Below are positions 34,658 to 43,748 of a stretch of 60,827 bases of DNA, piece by piece. Source of the DNA: JdFR-22 sp964534325 (GTDB taxonomy: Archaea; Halobacteriota; Archaeoglobi; Archaeoglobales; Archaeoglobaceae); contig CAZHOR010000018.1 in the NCBI GenBank assembly GCA_964534325.1, forward strand, positions 1 through 60,827. The letters are read 5' to 3'. The first letter of the stretch is position 1. Each line of letters opens with the position of its first letter. Below the pieces are notes generated by a model. It saw only the letters and a list, made by a program, of their open reading frames with translations. It was not told where the DNA came from and searched no databases. The position numbers and the translations under genes are program-made.

Positions 34658-35662
34658 TTAATCTACGTCTATGCTCTGTAGCCAGGGCATCATCTTTCTT
34701 AGTTCTCTGCCTACTTCTTCGATCTGGTGGCTTCTTTCTCCTTCCTGCAGTCTCTTGAACATGGGTTTTCCTGCCTGGTTTTCCAGCACCCATTCTTTGG
34801 CGAACTCTCCCGACTGTATCTCTCTGAGGATCTTCCTCATCTCTTTTCTGGTCTTTTCGTTCACTATCCTCTTCCCCCTGGTCATTCCGCCGTATTGAGC
34901 TGTGTCACTGACGGAGTACCACATGGCGTATATTCCGCCCTCGTATATGAGGTCTACGATCAGTTTTAGCTCGTGTAGGGCTTCGAAGTAAGCTACTTCT
35001 GGCTGATAGCCGGCATCCACCAGTGTCTCGAAGCTCGCCTTGACTATTTCTGAAACACCGCCGCATAGGTCCACCTGCTCGCCGAAGAGGTCGGTTTCGG
35101 TTTCTTCCTGGAACGTGGTCTCGATGACCCCTGCTCTGGTGCATCCGATACCTCTGGCATAGGCCAGCGCTATATCGAGGGCCTGATTGGTGTAGTCCTG
35201 TTCCACTGCCACCAGGCCCGGAACACCTATGTCCTGCTCATACATCTTCCTCACGATGTGTCCGGGACCTTTGGGGGCTATCATGGTCAAATCAACGTGT
35301 GAGGGGGCTACGATCTGGTTGAAGTGGACATTAAAACCGTGGGCGAACATCAGCATATCCTCTTCTCTCAAGTTACCCTCAACGTCTTTGTAGTAAACTG
35401 CTGGTTGCACAGTATCGGGTATCAGCATCATTATAACGTTGGACTCGTCAACCGAATCCGCGACCTCTTTCACTTCCAGACCATCATCTTCCGCTTTCTT
35501 CCAGCTCTTGCTTCCCCTGTAAAGACCGACCACAGTGTTAACTCCTGACTCCTTCAGATTTAGAGCGTGTGCCCTTCCCTGACTCCCGTATCCTATGACA
35601 GCCACTTTCTTGTCTTCTAACAACTTTAAGTCTGCATCTTTATTATAGTAGATTTTAGCCAT
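34658..35662 (-). CDS. ilvC: Ketol-acid reductoisomerase
   Basis: IlvC converts acetolactate to dihydroxyisovalerate (and the isoleucine counterpart) with NADPH and magnesium. The 334-residue class I enzyme shows the Rossmann motif VIGYGSQGRAHALNL, the PKGPGHIVR segment, and metal-binding acids in DLFGEQVDLCGG and EALHELKLIVDLIYEGG. The ATG at 35662 follows GGTGTT. Unlike the common archaeal arrangement, ilvB and ilvN are not adjacent. Behind the stop codon lies the intergenic repeat cluster. Confidence 0.95.
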   Translation of the reverse strand: MAKIYYNKDADLKLLEDKKVAVIGYGSQGRAHALNLKESGVNTVVGLYRGSKSWKKAEDDGLEVKEVADSVDESNVIMMLIPDTVQPAVYYKDVEGNLREEDMLMFAHGFNVHFNQIVAPSHVDLTMIAPKGPGHIVRKMYEQDIGVPGLVAVEQDYTNQALDIALAYARGIGCTRAGVIETTFQEETETDLFGEQVDLCGGVSEIVKASFETLVDAGYQPEVAYFEALHELKLIVDLIYEGGIYAMWYSVSDTAQYGGMTRGKRIVNEKTRKEMRKILREIQSGEFAKEWVLENQAGKPMFKRLQEGERSHQIEEVGRELRKMMPWLQSIDVD

Positions 35663-35760
35663 AACTAACACCGATTTCCACTTCTACCCTCTTTTTAAAT
35701 ACATTTCTTTTCTCTGAGCAAGATGGAAAATAATTTAATCTCAACCTTTCAGGAAGGCTT

Positions 35761-36633
35761 ATGCACAAGGTTAACGTCCTGGTCGAAGCTCTCCCCTATA
35801 TTCGAGACTTTCATGGTTCGTGCATGGTCATAAAGATGGGAGGCCATGCAATGGTGGATAAAGATATAATGGAGTCCACCATTAAAGATATTCTTCTTCT
35901 CTATTATGTAGGGATCAAACCCGTCATCGTTCACGGTGGTGGCCCGGAGATCAGCAGTAAGATGGAGCAGATGGGTATTAAGCCCAAATATGTCGATGGA
36001 TTGAGGATAACGGATAAGGAGACCATGGAAGTAGTGGAGATGGTGCTGGACGGGAAGGTTAACTCCCAGATAATTTCAACTTTCATTAGAAATGGTGGAA
36101 AAGCAGTTGGAATAAGTGGTAAAGATGGATTGCTTATCATTGCCAGGAAAAAAGAGATAAAGAAGATAGAGGATAACAAGGAGGTTTCAATCGATCTGGG
36201 GCATGTGGGAGAAACGGAGTACATCAATCCCGAGATACTGGAGGTCCTGACCGATAAGGGGTTGATCCCCGTAATATCTCCTGTTGCTGCTGACCTGGAA
36301 GGAGAGACCTACAACATTAACGCAGATATTGTTGCCGGTAATGTGGCCGCTTCATTAAAGGCCAAAAAGCTGATCATGCTGACAGACGTCCCTGGACTAA
36401 TGGATGATCCTGATGACAAGAGTTCGGTGATAAGCCAGATCAAGACAGACGAGCTGGAGAGGAAACTGAACAATAACGAGCTGAGGAGTGGGATGATACC
36501 CAAAGCCGAGGCCATCATAGCTGCTCTCAAAGGAGGTGTCGAGAGAGCACATATAATCAACGGCTCCAAAGAGCATTCCATTCTGCTTGAGCTGTTGACC
36601 AGAGAAGGAACAGGTACAATGGTGGAGAACTGA
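35761..36633 (+). CDS. argB: Acetylglutamate kinase
   Basis: ArgB phosphorylates N-acetylglutamate in the cyclic acetyl pathway to ornithine. The 290-residue product shows VIKMGGHAM, IVHGGGPEIS, VDGLRITD, the ATP-site region LIMLTDVPGLMDD and GGMIPK-type SGMIPKAEA. The start codon lies about 25 bases after an AT box (AAAATAATTTAATC), so the message may be leaderless. It begins a run of four co-directional genes with small gaps. The acetyl-transfer partner argJ is at 44242, separated from it. Confidence 0.94.
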   Translation: MHKVNVLVEALPYIRDFHGSCMVIKMGGHAMVDKDIMESTIKDILLLYYVGIKPVIVHGGGPEISSKMEQMGIKPKYVDGLRITDKETMEVVEMVLDGKVNSQIISTFIRNGGKAVGISGKDGLLIIARKKEIKKIEDNKEVSIDLGHVGETEYINPEILEVLTDKGLIPVISPVAADLEGETYNINADIVAGNVAASLKAKKLIMLTDVPGLMDDPDDKSSVISQIKTDELERKLNNNELRSGMIPKAEAIIAALKGGVERAHIINGSKEHSILLELLTREGTGTMVEN

Positions 36634-36651
36634 GCTGAGAGTTAGAGGCGG

Positions 36652-37428
36652 GTGAGAGGTTTGAATTTGAAGTTGGGTATACAGCCGGATGTGGAGCACA
36701 AAGTAAGGGGGGCATTCGAGTTCGCCTCTCAGAACGGATTCACTCACGTGGAGATCCTTATGGACCACCCCCTCTACTGTAGAGAATACCTGGATTACTC
36801 TGAAATCCTCGAATTGAAGGGCTGCTATGATGTTGACGTCTTGATCCATGCTCCTTGCGCCAGCACCAATTTCCTGTCAGTCAGCAGTGCCATAAGGAGG
36901 ACGAGCTATGAAGAGCTGGAAAAAACCATTTTCTTTGCCGAGAGAAGCGAAGCCGAAGTGATCACGTTTCATCTGGGCTGGAATCCGGGTTTTATAACTG
37001 CCAGAGGGTTTGTTTATAAACCCGAGCTTTTTCAGGAACACAATGAGAGAGTAATAGAAAACGAGATGTACCCTTTTTTAAAGACCTATGGACACCTCCT
37101 CAGCCTGGAGAACACCATAGGAATGGATGATACCCTGATCAAAGCAGTCGATTTTCTGATCCAGAACACTGAATTAAACTTGACCTTTGATATCGGACAC
37201 TATAACATCAAGGAAGGTCAACAAATATTCCTGGATAATTTTGATAGGGTGGTGAACGTCCACCTCCACGATAATGATGGTAAAACCGATACCCACTCTT
37301 CCCTTGGTGAGGGTTGTGTGGACCTAAACCTCATACCCAAATCATACCACGGATTTTTCACTCTTGAAGTGAGAGATGAAAAAGCGATACTGGAATCCAA
37401 AAAATATCTAAATAGCAGAGGATTATGA
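36652..37428 (+). CDS. Sugar-phosphate isomerase/epimerase-like TIM-barrel protein
   Basis: The 258-residue protein belongs to the AP-endonuclease-2/xylose-isomerase-like TIM barrels. Metal-site features are visible: HVEILMDHP, IHAPCA, TFHLGWNPG, LSLENTIG (Glu), LTFDIGHYN and VNVHLHDNDGKTDTHSSLGEG. These fit an isomerase, epimerase or endonuclease IV-like fold; the substrate is unknown. The start is GTG at 36652 or TTG three codons later, which has GGTGAG close by. Gaps to argB (18 bases) and to the cyclodeaminase gene (22 bases) suggest one operon. Confidence 0.75.
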   Translation: MRGLNLKLGIQPDVEHKVRGAFEFASQNGFTHVEILMDHPLYCREYLDYSEILELKGCYDVDVLIHAPCASTNFLSVSSAIRRTSYEELEKTIFFAERSEAEVITFHLGWNPGFITARGFVYKPELFQEHNERVIENEMYPFLKTYGHLLSLENTIGMDDTLIKAVDFLIQNTELNLTFDIGHYNIKEGQQIFLDNFDRVVNVHLHDNDGKTDTHSSLGEGCVDLNLIPKSYHGFFTLEVRDEKAILESKKYLNSRGL

Positions 37429-37450
37429 AGGAGAAGGTGGTGGAAAAATA

Positions 37451-38671
37451 ATGACCGTTACTAAGGAGCTGGAATTTGAAGGACACTTGATCGATTCCAT
37501 GATATTTCCCAAGGTACTGGACGCTATCCTGGATATGGACGGGGAATTCGATATCCAGGAATTTACGGTAGGCAAGAGAAAGAAGGATTACAGTTATGCC
37601 CGTCTGCTGGTATTCGGGCAGGATGACCAGCAGCTCAACAAGATTCTGGGCGAGCTCCATAAATACGGCGCCAAAATACCCGAACCAGAAGAGGTGGAGG
37701 TTGAAGAGGCTCCTGCCGATAAAGTGCTGCCCGAAGGGTTTTATGTTACCACAAATCACCCCACCCTGGTCAATTACGGGGGAGAATGGCTTCCCGTCCA
37801 GTATATCAGCATGGACCGGACCATAGCCATAAGGAACGGAGAAGCTTTCTGTGTCTCTGTTGATGAGGTCCAGAAAGGTGATCTCATCGTTCTGGGAGAG
37901 AAAGGCGTTAGGGTTTCACCTCCGGAGAGACCCAGAGAATCTTCCCGCTTCCAGTTCATGACGGGCAGCGTGTCCTCCGAGAGGCCCACCGACGAGATGG
38001 TGAGGATCATTGCAGAAGAAATAGTCTCCCTTAAGAAACGAGGCGGCAAAATCGCCGTGGTTGCCGGTCCTGCCATAGACCACTCCGGAGCCCGGAACGC
38101 TCTGGCCGGAATGATAAGAGAAGGGTATATTGATCTGGTCCTCACTGGAAACGCCCTGGCAGTTCACGATATCGAGCTCTCCATTTTCCATACTTCACTG
38201 GGGATGGATATCACGACCGGAAGGCCCGTCCCCAGAGGGAACAGGCACCACATCTATACGGTCAGCAAGATCATCGGTATAGGAAGCATAAAGAAAGCCA
38301 TCGACGATGGAGTTATTACTGACGGCATAATGTACGAGTGCTATCAGACCGGAACTCCCTTTATTCTCGCCGGCTCCATACGGGACGATGGTCCACTCCC
38401 CGAAGTGATCACCGATGTCATGCAAGCAAAGAGGGAGATGAAGAAGGCTCTAAGGGACATGGATATGGTAATCATGTGCGCCTCCATGCTGCACAGTATA
38501 GCAGTAGGGAACTTACTGCCCTCTACAGTAAAGACCATCTGCGTGGACATGAACCCTGCAACGGTCACCAAACTGATGGACAGGGGGAGTGCTCAGGCAA
38601 TAGGTGTTGTCTCTGATGTGGGATTATTCGTTCCCCTGCTCTACCAGAAACTGAATGAAAAGAATCAGTGA
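37451..38671 (+). CDS. Archaeal ornithine cyclodeaminase (TIGR00300 / LOR-SDH-domain family)
   Basis: This 406-residue protein matches the archaeal TIGR00300 family. It has an N-terminal LOR/SDH-type domain (EFEGHLIDSMIFPKVLDAIL) and a C-terminal Rossmann-like region (VVAGPAIDHSGARNALAGMI, DLVLTGNALAVHDIELS). The methanogen member of this family was characterised as an ornithine cyclodeaminase, which makes proline from ornithine, and cyanobacterial relatives act in arginine breakdown. Here it lies in a run with argB, which makes the ornithine precursor, so proline supply from the arginine pathway is a reasonable inference. A good ribosome region (GGAGAAGGTGG) precedes the ATG. Confidence 0.8.
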   Translation: MTVTKELEFEGHLIDSMIFPKVLDAILDMDGEFDIQEFTVGKRKKDYSYARLLVFGQDDQQLNKILGELHKYGAKIPEPEEVEVEEAPADKVLPEGFYVTTNHPTLVNYGGEWLPVQYISMDRTIAIRNGEAFCVSVDEVQKGDLIVLGEKGVRVSPPERPRESSRFQFMTGSVSSERPTDEMVRIIAEEIVSLKKRGGKIAVVAGPAIDHSGARNALAGMIREGYIDLVLTGNALAVHDIELSIFHTSLGMDITTGRPVPRGNRHHIYTVSKIIGIGSIKKAIDDGVITDGIMYECYQTGTPFILAGSIRDDGPLPEVITDVMQAKREMKKALRDMDMVIMCASMLHSIAVGNLLPSTVKTICVDMNPATVTKLMDRGSAQAIGVVSDVGLFVPLLYQKLNEKNQ

Positions 38672-38688
38672 TGGGTTAAGGAGTTAAG

Positions 38689-39705
38689 ATGTCTGAAGAA
38701 GACAGAAAGCCTGAGAAAAAGAAAGAGAAGTACAGTTACAGTAGATCAGGTGTGGATATCAGGCAGGAAGAGAAGGCCGTTGCAGCTTTAGGAAAAAAGA
38801 TAAGCTACATGCGTCAGGGCTTCGGTAAAGCTATTCTCACCAAACACTATGCCAGCATACTGGATTTCGGGGATTATGGAGTTGCCATCACCACGGACGG
38901 TGTAGGCTCCAAGATAATGATATGCAAGGCCATAAACAAGTTCGACACCATAGGTATTGACTGTGTGGCCATGAACGCCAACGACATAATAGCTGTAGGT
39001 GCAGAACCGGTAGCCATGGTGGATTATATTGCTGCCGAGAGACCGGATGAGGAGACTATGGCGGAAATCGCTACCGGATTGGAGAGGGGCTGTGAGATCG
39101 CCAACATGACCCTTGCCGGTGGAGAGACCGCCTCACTACCCGACATGATCAAGGGATACGATCTGGCCGGAACAGCTATTGGTTATGTGAAGAAGGACAG
39201 AATAATCACCGGAGAGAGAATCCAGCCCGGAGACGTGATATTCGGCATCCCCGGCAACGGAGTACACAGTAACGGACTTACCCTTGTCAGAAGGCTGATA
39301 GAGAAATACGCTGGGTACGACGAGCCATTTGGTGATAAGACGATTGGGGAAGAGCTTTTGGTTCCTACCAGAATATATATTGAAGCAGTGGACATGCTCA
39401 AACAGGCTGACATCCACGGTATTGTTCACGTAACGGGCGGTGGGCTGCTGAACCTCAGCAGGCTCAAGAAGGCAAAATACGTTATTACAGACCCCCTACC
39501 GTCCCAGAAGATATTCAACTACATCCAGGAGCTGGGGGATGTCGACCTGGACGAGATGTACCGTACCTTCAATATGGGGATGGGGATGGCCCTCATACTC
39601 CCAGAAGATGACGCCAGAGCCCTGGAGAAGAAGTTTGAAGGAAAAATAGTCGGTCATGTGGAAGAAGGAGATGAAGTTTTCCTCAAGGACTTGAAAATAG
39701 AGTAG
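38689..39705 (+). CDS. purM: Phosphoribosylformylglycinamidine cyclo-ligase (AIR synthase)
   Basis: PurM closes the imidazole ring of purines, making aminoimidazole ribotide from FGAM with ATP. The 338-residue product shows YSRSGVDI, the metal/ATP segment ITTDGVGSKIMICK, GIDCVAMNANDIIAVGAEP, LAGGETASLPDM and GNGVHSNGLTLVR, all family hallmarks. A lysine-rich 14-residue N-terminal extension precedes the core. AAGGAG lies just before the ATG. It follows the cyclodeaminase by 17 bases, so it is probably the last gene of the argB operon, an unusual place for purM. Confidence 0.93.
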   Translation: MSEEDRKPEKKKEKYSYSRSGVDIRQEEKAVAALGKKISYMRQGFGKAILTKHYASILDFGDYGVAITTDGVGSKIMICKAINKFDTIGIDCVAMNANDIIAVGAEPVAMVDYIAAERPDEETMAEIATGLERGCEIANMTLAGGETASLPDMIKGYDLAGTAIGYVKKDRIITGERIQPGDVIFGIPGNGVHSNGLTLVRRLIEKYAGYDEPFGDKTIGEELLVPTRIYIEAVDMLKQADIHGIVHVTGGGLLNLSRLKKAKYVITDPLPSQKIFNYIQELGDVDLDEMYRTFNMGMGMALILPEDDARALEKKFEGKIVGHVEEGDEVFLKDLKIE

Positions 39706-39773
39706 TGCTCAAGAGTCTAATCACACTGAAAAATAAAATAATATATGAATAATGCTTTACTGTTACTTCACTG

Positions 39774-40370
39774 TTACTGTAGCATCTGACTGGTGTGCAA
39801 ACTGTGGAATTTGTCTTTGAGCAATGTGCTGGCGTTGTTCAGGTGGTCCGTAGCGTTCTTCAGGTAGCCGTAAGCGTCGCTCAAATCCTCAGAGCTATTA
39901 TTTCTTCCTGCGGATTCAAATAATCTTCCAGCTTCCTCAAAGTCTTCAAGAGATTCCCTGTACTTCTCTTTCACCTCTTCCATGGTCTGTGAAACGTTGA
40001 ATTCATCCATTTCAGTCAATAGTTGCCTGGAATCGTTCTTCAGGGCCCGGCCATCGGATTCCAGTTTCGTCCAGTTCTCCTCCTGGGCTGAAACCATTAC
40101 CGGCTGAATATTGACCATAACCTTCTTGTTGGCAACTGACACCCACTCCATAAACTCCTTATCCTCACTGCTGCTCGTCATGTTCGTCATATTCGCGTTA
40201 GCTGGTGGGTTAGTTGTTGATGCGAATGGGGGGGTTGAGTTGGGTTGAGTTGGCTGTGTAGGTTGTGTAGGTTGCTTAGCTCCGCCATCATTTATATTTT
40301 CACCCGGTCCAGAGCAACCAGCTATCAAAATCACTAAAAAACATGTAAGAATCAGTATTTTCAATTTCAT
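39774..40370 (-). CDS. Lipoprotein with helical mature domain
   Basis: A signal peptide with lipobox LIAGC (Cys19) is followed by a TQP triplet repeat linker (about residues 34-45) and Thr/Asn-rich sequence with N-glycosylation sites. The mature domain is long, amphipathic and helical (EEVKEKYRESLEDFEEAGRL, DAYGYLKNATDHLNNAST). It looks like a coiled or four-helix cell-surface domain. No function can be assigned. AGGAG precedes the ATG at 40370. Confidence 0.65.
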   Translation of the reverse strand: MKLKILILTCFLVILIAGCSGPGENINDGGAKQPTQPTQPTQPNSTPPFASTTNPPANANMTNMTSSSEDKEFMEWVSVANKKVMVNIQPVMVSAQEENWTKLESDGRALKNDSRQLLTEMDEFNVSQTMEEVKEKYRESLEDFEEAGRLFESAGRNNSSEDLSDAYGYLKNATDHLNNASTLLKDKFHSLHTSQMLQ

Positions 40371-40583
40371 ATCGACACTCCTTTTGATTTTAAACTTCTG
40401 GTGTTGAAAGTAACACCTCTTAACGACACCTCTCCAATATTCAGGTTCATTTCCTTGAATACTCTTATACTTTATAATCCTTAAAGATTTCTGAAAAAGA
40501 AAATTAGGAGTTAATAACTGAAAAATAAAAATTAAAAAACATTATCTCCATTGACTGGAGACTCATATCAGGTCACCGGGTTT

Positions 40584-41510
40584 TTAGTAGACCTGCGGCA
40601 TCGCTTCTTCTTGCCATTTCCTGACCTTTTTCTCTTTTTTCTTCTTTCTGACCTTTTTAACTTCGTGGCAGGGGACTACAAGTACGGGCTTACTGGATCT
40701 TCTGGTAACCGAGTTGGTGGTGCTGCCCACCAAGAATTCCTGGACCATACCTCCACCGGTCTTGCTCATGACGACCAATGAGGATTGAAGGTCTTCAGAT
40801 ACCCTCATGATGCTATCTGAAGCTTCTCCTCCCCCTACTTTGTTTTTGGTGGGGATAGAGAAATTTTTAGCGTATTTACCCAGCATATACTCTGCTTCCT
40901 TGATATTACCTTCAACATCTTCAGGTCTCCCGTAATCCACTACATGATAGAGGATAACTTCATGGGAAACATCTTCAACTTTTTTAAGAGTTTCTAAAGC
41001 TCTTTCAGAGCAAGAAGAGAAATCCAGAGCTATAAGTGGTTTATTGAATGTATCACCGTATTCAATCTTGGTTTTCGGCTCTTTTTTCTTCCTATCCCAC
41101 TGGTGTCTCAAGAGGAGCACAGGCACCTCACACATCCGGACCACGTTCTTGGCTACACTGCCAATCAAAGTCTCCATGAGGATATTAGCACCCTTAGTGG
41201 GGCTTACTACCAGGTCGACCTCCTGAGTGTAAGCTCTGTTGCAAATTATTTCAGCAGCGTTCCTCCTGATGGGTCCCAAAGGCTCCACAAGATAACGAAC
41301 ATTAGCTCCTTCTTCCTTTAACTCGTTTGTGATCTCTTCCAGCTTCTTTACAGCCTTCTCCTCTTTTTTCTCGACGGAAACGCCTCTTTCAACAACGTGG
41401 AGAATGATTATCTCTTTAGCACCCATCCTGGAGAACTCAGGAATGCAGTTATATAGAGTATGCAAAGAGACATCAGAGAAGTCTGTAGGGAATAATATTT
41501 TCTCGAACAT
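40584..41510 (-). CDS. Tandem universal stress protein (UspA x2)
   Basis: The 308-residue protein holds two UspA domains (about 1-145 and 160-285). Each begins with an LFPTDFS/LIALDFS strand and ends with an ATP-binding pattern: TKGANILMETLIGSVAKNVV in the first and TGGGMVQEFLVGSTTNSVTR (G-x2-G-x9-G-S) in the second. A basic tail (KKVRKKKKEKKVRKW) follows. Such fusions bind ATP and act in stress physiology, often near transporters. GGTG precedes the ATG at 41510. The gene stands alone. Confidence 0.88.
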   Translation of the reverse strand: MFEKILFPTDFSDVSLHTLYNCIPEFSRMGAKEIIILHVVERGVSVEKKEEKAVKKLEEITNELKEEGANVRYLVEPLGPIRRNAAEIICNRAYTQEVDLVVSPTKGANILMETLIGSVAKNVVRMCEVPVLLLRHQWDRKKKEPKTKIEYGDTFNKPLIALDFSSCSERALETLKKVEDVSHEVILYHVVDYGRPEDVEGNIKEAEYMLGKYAKNFSIPTKNKVGGGEASDSIMRVSEDLQSSLVVMSKTGGGMVQEFLVGSTTNSVTRRSSKPVLVVPCHEVKKVRKKKKEKKVRKWQEEAMPQVY

Positions 41511-41984
41511 CTTTTCACCCCAATGGTTTAACTCCTTTATTCTTCACCTTTATTAAATTATTGCCGATGTTGGTTGGAGAAAACCCCACACTATTTCGTT
41601 CACTCAGCACGTGAAGAAATCAAAAAATTTCTCCATAAACTCCCAAATATCAACCCATATACAGTCTAAAATCTTAATCCAGCCTGTTACTTCTGTGGTA
41701 CAGGCAATAAAGATATCAAAAAAGGTGTAATCAAATTAATCCTATAATCTTATGACTTATAAGTTAATAACGGGAGAAGCCGACTCCCTTATTTAATTTA
41801 CAGGCCCTCTCTAAGACATCCCCAGCCTCTCCGCGTTATGACAGGGTGTTATGAAACAGATAAGTCTATCTACCACCCTGGTAATCATATTTTCATCTTT
41901 AATCATTAAGTACTTTTGTGATTTTATGTTGGTCATCATAACCATTCCCGCTGGTGGAAATGTAGAAAGGCCATCACAAATGAT
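41511..41984. other. 470-base region with GC-rich hairpin sequences
   Basis: No gene is supported. GGGAG-AAGCCGA-CTCCC (41773-41789) forms a small hairpin. GCCTCTCC (41826-41833) resembles the right arm of the elements at 49092 and 59912. The region lies behind the first ribbon-helix-helix gene and upstream of uspA. Confidence 0.4.
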
Positions 41985-42200
41985 CTATTTTATGTGGTCT
42001 TCTACTAACAGGTAGACCATTTCTTTGAAGTACTTCTCCCACAAATAGTTCACCAGGTCACTGATAATGATGTTCTTCTCCTTCAATATACCGTAGCAAA
42101 TGCTCTCAACCCATATAGTCTTCTTCAACCTGTTACCATTCCTGGTGGTCGTCAAATAAAATGTCAGACTTATATCGTCTGTTAGGTAAGGCTTGTTCAT
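41985..42200 (-). CDS. Ribbon-helix-helix-like small protein, paralogue 1
   Basis: The product (about 71 residues) has the layout of a CopG/MetJ-type ribbon-helix-helix protein. A strand (RLKKTIWVES) is followed by helix A (ICYGILKEKN) and helix B (ISDLVNYLWEKYFKE). About 25 residues (DDISLTFYLTTTRNGN) precede the strand. I choose the ATG at 42200 because it aligns with the paralogue at 49731. A 45-base stretch (42046-42090) is identical to 49795-49839 in that paralogue, so the copies arose recently. No toxin gene is adjacent, so it may be a free-standing regulator. Confidence 0.65.
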   Translation of the reverse strand: MNKPYLTDDISLTFYLTTTRNGNRLKKTIWVESICYGILKEKNIIISDLVNYLWEKYFKEMVYLLVEDHIK

Positions 42201-42400
42201 CAACTCTACCGCCCCAACCATTTTTACCGAATTTTAGGTCCTAATGAGTGCCAACCCACAATATAATTTAAACAAATCCATTTAGCAATGCTAATCACGT
42301 GCAATAACAGCATCATCTTGTTATGCTCAGCACGGGACAATAAAAAGCGGAGTATTAAATATTAAAAGATGTCACTTACTTTGACAGGGGGTCGAGTTTA

Positions 42401-42577
42401 ATGAAACTGGTAAATGCTCAAACCATATTGACTGAAGACGTACTTGACGAATTAAAGGAAAAAACTGGCATATACACAACAAAAGGGGCGATAGCCAAAG
42501 CGGTTGAACACTTTCTCGCATACCGGCATTGTCAGGATAACGGCTCAGAGATGAGGATTAAAGATGTTCTTCTATAA
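42401..42577 (+). CDS. 58-residue small protein, paralogue of the gene at 42780
   Basis: A complete short frame encodes 58 residues starting MKLVNAQTILTEDVLDELK. It shares the pattern VxAQTxL-x-ED-x-L-x-ELK-x-KTG and KAVEHFL with the 64-residue product at 42780, so they are tandem paralogues. It resembles small methanogen proteins (DUF5371-like by my recollection). The predicted fold is helix-rich, compatible with a tiny DNA-binding or antitoxin-like domain. The leader contains GGGGGTCG upstream of the ATG. Confidence 0.6.
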   Translation: MKLVNAQTILTEDVLDELKEKTGIYTTKGAIAKAVEHFLAYRHCQDNGSEMRIKDVLL

Positions 42578-42779
42578 AGAGCCAATAAAAGAATTGAATC
42601 AATCTAAAGAACTTTTCGAACCAAACCAAATCCTATTTCAATCCTCCGAACCGGTTTTTAACATTTTTGTGGGATTATGAGGTTTCAAACCAGTTGGTGA
42701 TAAGGATTTTTACTCCTTATGTTCTTTTCGTAATAATTCTTCATACCACTTTAAGTAGGTACAGAACATTTATAATCAC

Positions 42780-42974
42780 ATGGTAAAAATTGTTCATGCC
42801 CAGACCTTATTGAGCGAAGACATGCTCAATGAACTGAAGAAAAAGACTGGGGAGAAAGCCACCAAGGACGCCATCACCACAGCGGTCGAACATTATCTGG
42901 TTTGCCAGTACACCCATGAAGACCAGTCCATGAGCAAAAGGCTGGAAGAGATCATGATGAAGAAGCACAAATAA
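42780..42974 (+). CDS. 64-residue small protein (DUF5371-like)
   Basis: The product begins MVKIVHAQTLLSEDMLNELK and continues KKTGEKATKDAITTAVEHYL, then a charged tail ending EEIMMKKHK. A strand-helix-helix reading is possible (KIVHAQTL strand, then two helices), akin to ribbon-helix-helix proteins. It is the longer member of a tandem pair with the gene at 42401. No clear ribosome site precedes the ATG, so it may be leaderless. Function is unknown; family assignment is from memory. Confidence 0.65.
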   Translation: MVKIVHAQTLLSEDMLNELKKKTGEKATKDAITTAVEHYLVCQYTHEDQSMSKRLEEIMMKKHK

Positions 42975-43172
42975 GGTCGAAACCTGTTTATAATCTCATC
43001 ACTTAATAACCTAATGGTTTACGTCTTATCCGAATTAGTAATCTAACTGTTCCACTATAGTGTTCAACATTTTCTCCTGTTATCTGTTCTGTTCCCCCGC
43101 CTTCAGAGAACTAAAGAATGGGAGGAAGAAAGGACCTCAAGACTTAAATAATCGCGCTCCAACCTGTTGAAA

Positions 43173-43268
43173 ATGAAGAAGTGTGAGAATTGTGCCAATT
43201 ATAAGATGTGCGTGGAATGGGAATGCCTTAAAGACCCCGAAGAGTGCGAGCACTACACCCCAAGTTAG
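43173..43268 (+). CDS. 31-residue Cys-rich microprotein
   Basis: A short frame (ATG 43173, stop TAG) encodes 31 residues with five cysteines in the pattern C-x2-C-x5-C-x4-C-x6-C, including KKCENCANYKMC and CEHYTPS. The spacing suits a minimal zinc or iron-sulfur knuckle. No strong ribosome site is seen; an AT box (CTTAAATAATC) lies about 25 bases upstream, as for a leaderless gene. It lies 52 bases before the cupin gene. I recognise no named family, although similar tiny Cys proteins occur in methanogens. Confidence 0.5.
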   Translation: MKKCENCANYKMCVEWECLKDPEECEHYTPS

Positions 43269-43320
43269 CTGATGAACAAAAATTGGACAAAGATATTAAG
43301 CCCACCATTTTTGGATTTTC

Positions 43321-43692
43321 ATGTTCGATAAGCTACAGTATTTTATTGATCTGGAGAGCTTACCGGAGTTGTCTCAGATGGATGGGTTGAAGACCAAGGT
43401 GCTTACAGGTCTTAATGGCGAGAAGATGATGATGGTCCTCAACTCGACCCTCCCGGGCCACACTGTCCCCCAACACTCCCATCCCCACGAGCAGATAGGA
43501 ATGGTCTATCAAGGAAGGGCAGTACTCAAAATAGGTGATGAAGAGCGTGAAGTAAAGGAGGGGGACTTCTACTGCATTCCGGCTAATGTTCCGCATAGCG
43601 ATACCTGCATAAGTGAAGAGCCGTTCGTAATGCTGGACATCTTCTATCCGGTTAGAGAGGATTTCCTTGAGAGGTTAAAAAAGAATCCTTGA
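43321..43692 (+). CDS. Small single-domain cupin
   Basis: The 123-residue protein is a typical cupin_2 barrel. Motif 1 is visible as PQHSHPHEQIGMVYQGRAVL (His, His, Glu metal ligands) and motif 2 as GDFYCIPANVPHSDTC (His ligand). Small cupins bind a metal and serve as isomerases, dioxygenases or sensors; the substrate cannot be told. It follows the Cys-rich microprotein and precedes the oppositely oriented tRNA-Pro gene. Confidence 0.85.
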   Translation: MFDKLQYFIDLESLPELSQMDGLKTKVLTGLNGEKMMMVLNSTLPGHTVPQHSHPHEQIGMVYQGRAVLKIGDEEREVKEGDFYCIPANVPHSDTCISEEPFVMLDIFYPVREDFLERLKKNP

Positions 43693-43748
43693 GCAAATGA
43701 GTCGATTAATCAATGCTCAATAATTTGCTCTAAGCTCGGAGAAAGAAG

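Noticed and set aside
34536..34793. 85-codon frame overlapping the end of ilvC
   Set aside because: Shares the strand but not the frame of ilvC; the composition (Arg/Lys/Pro-rich) is that of a shadow.
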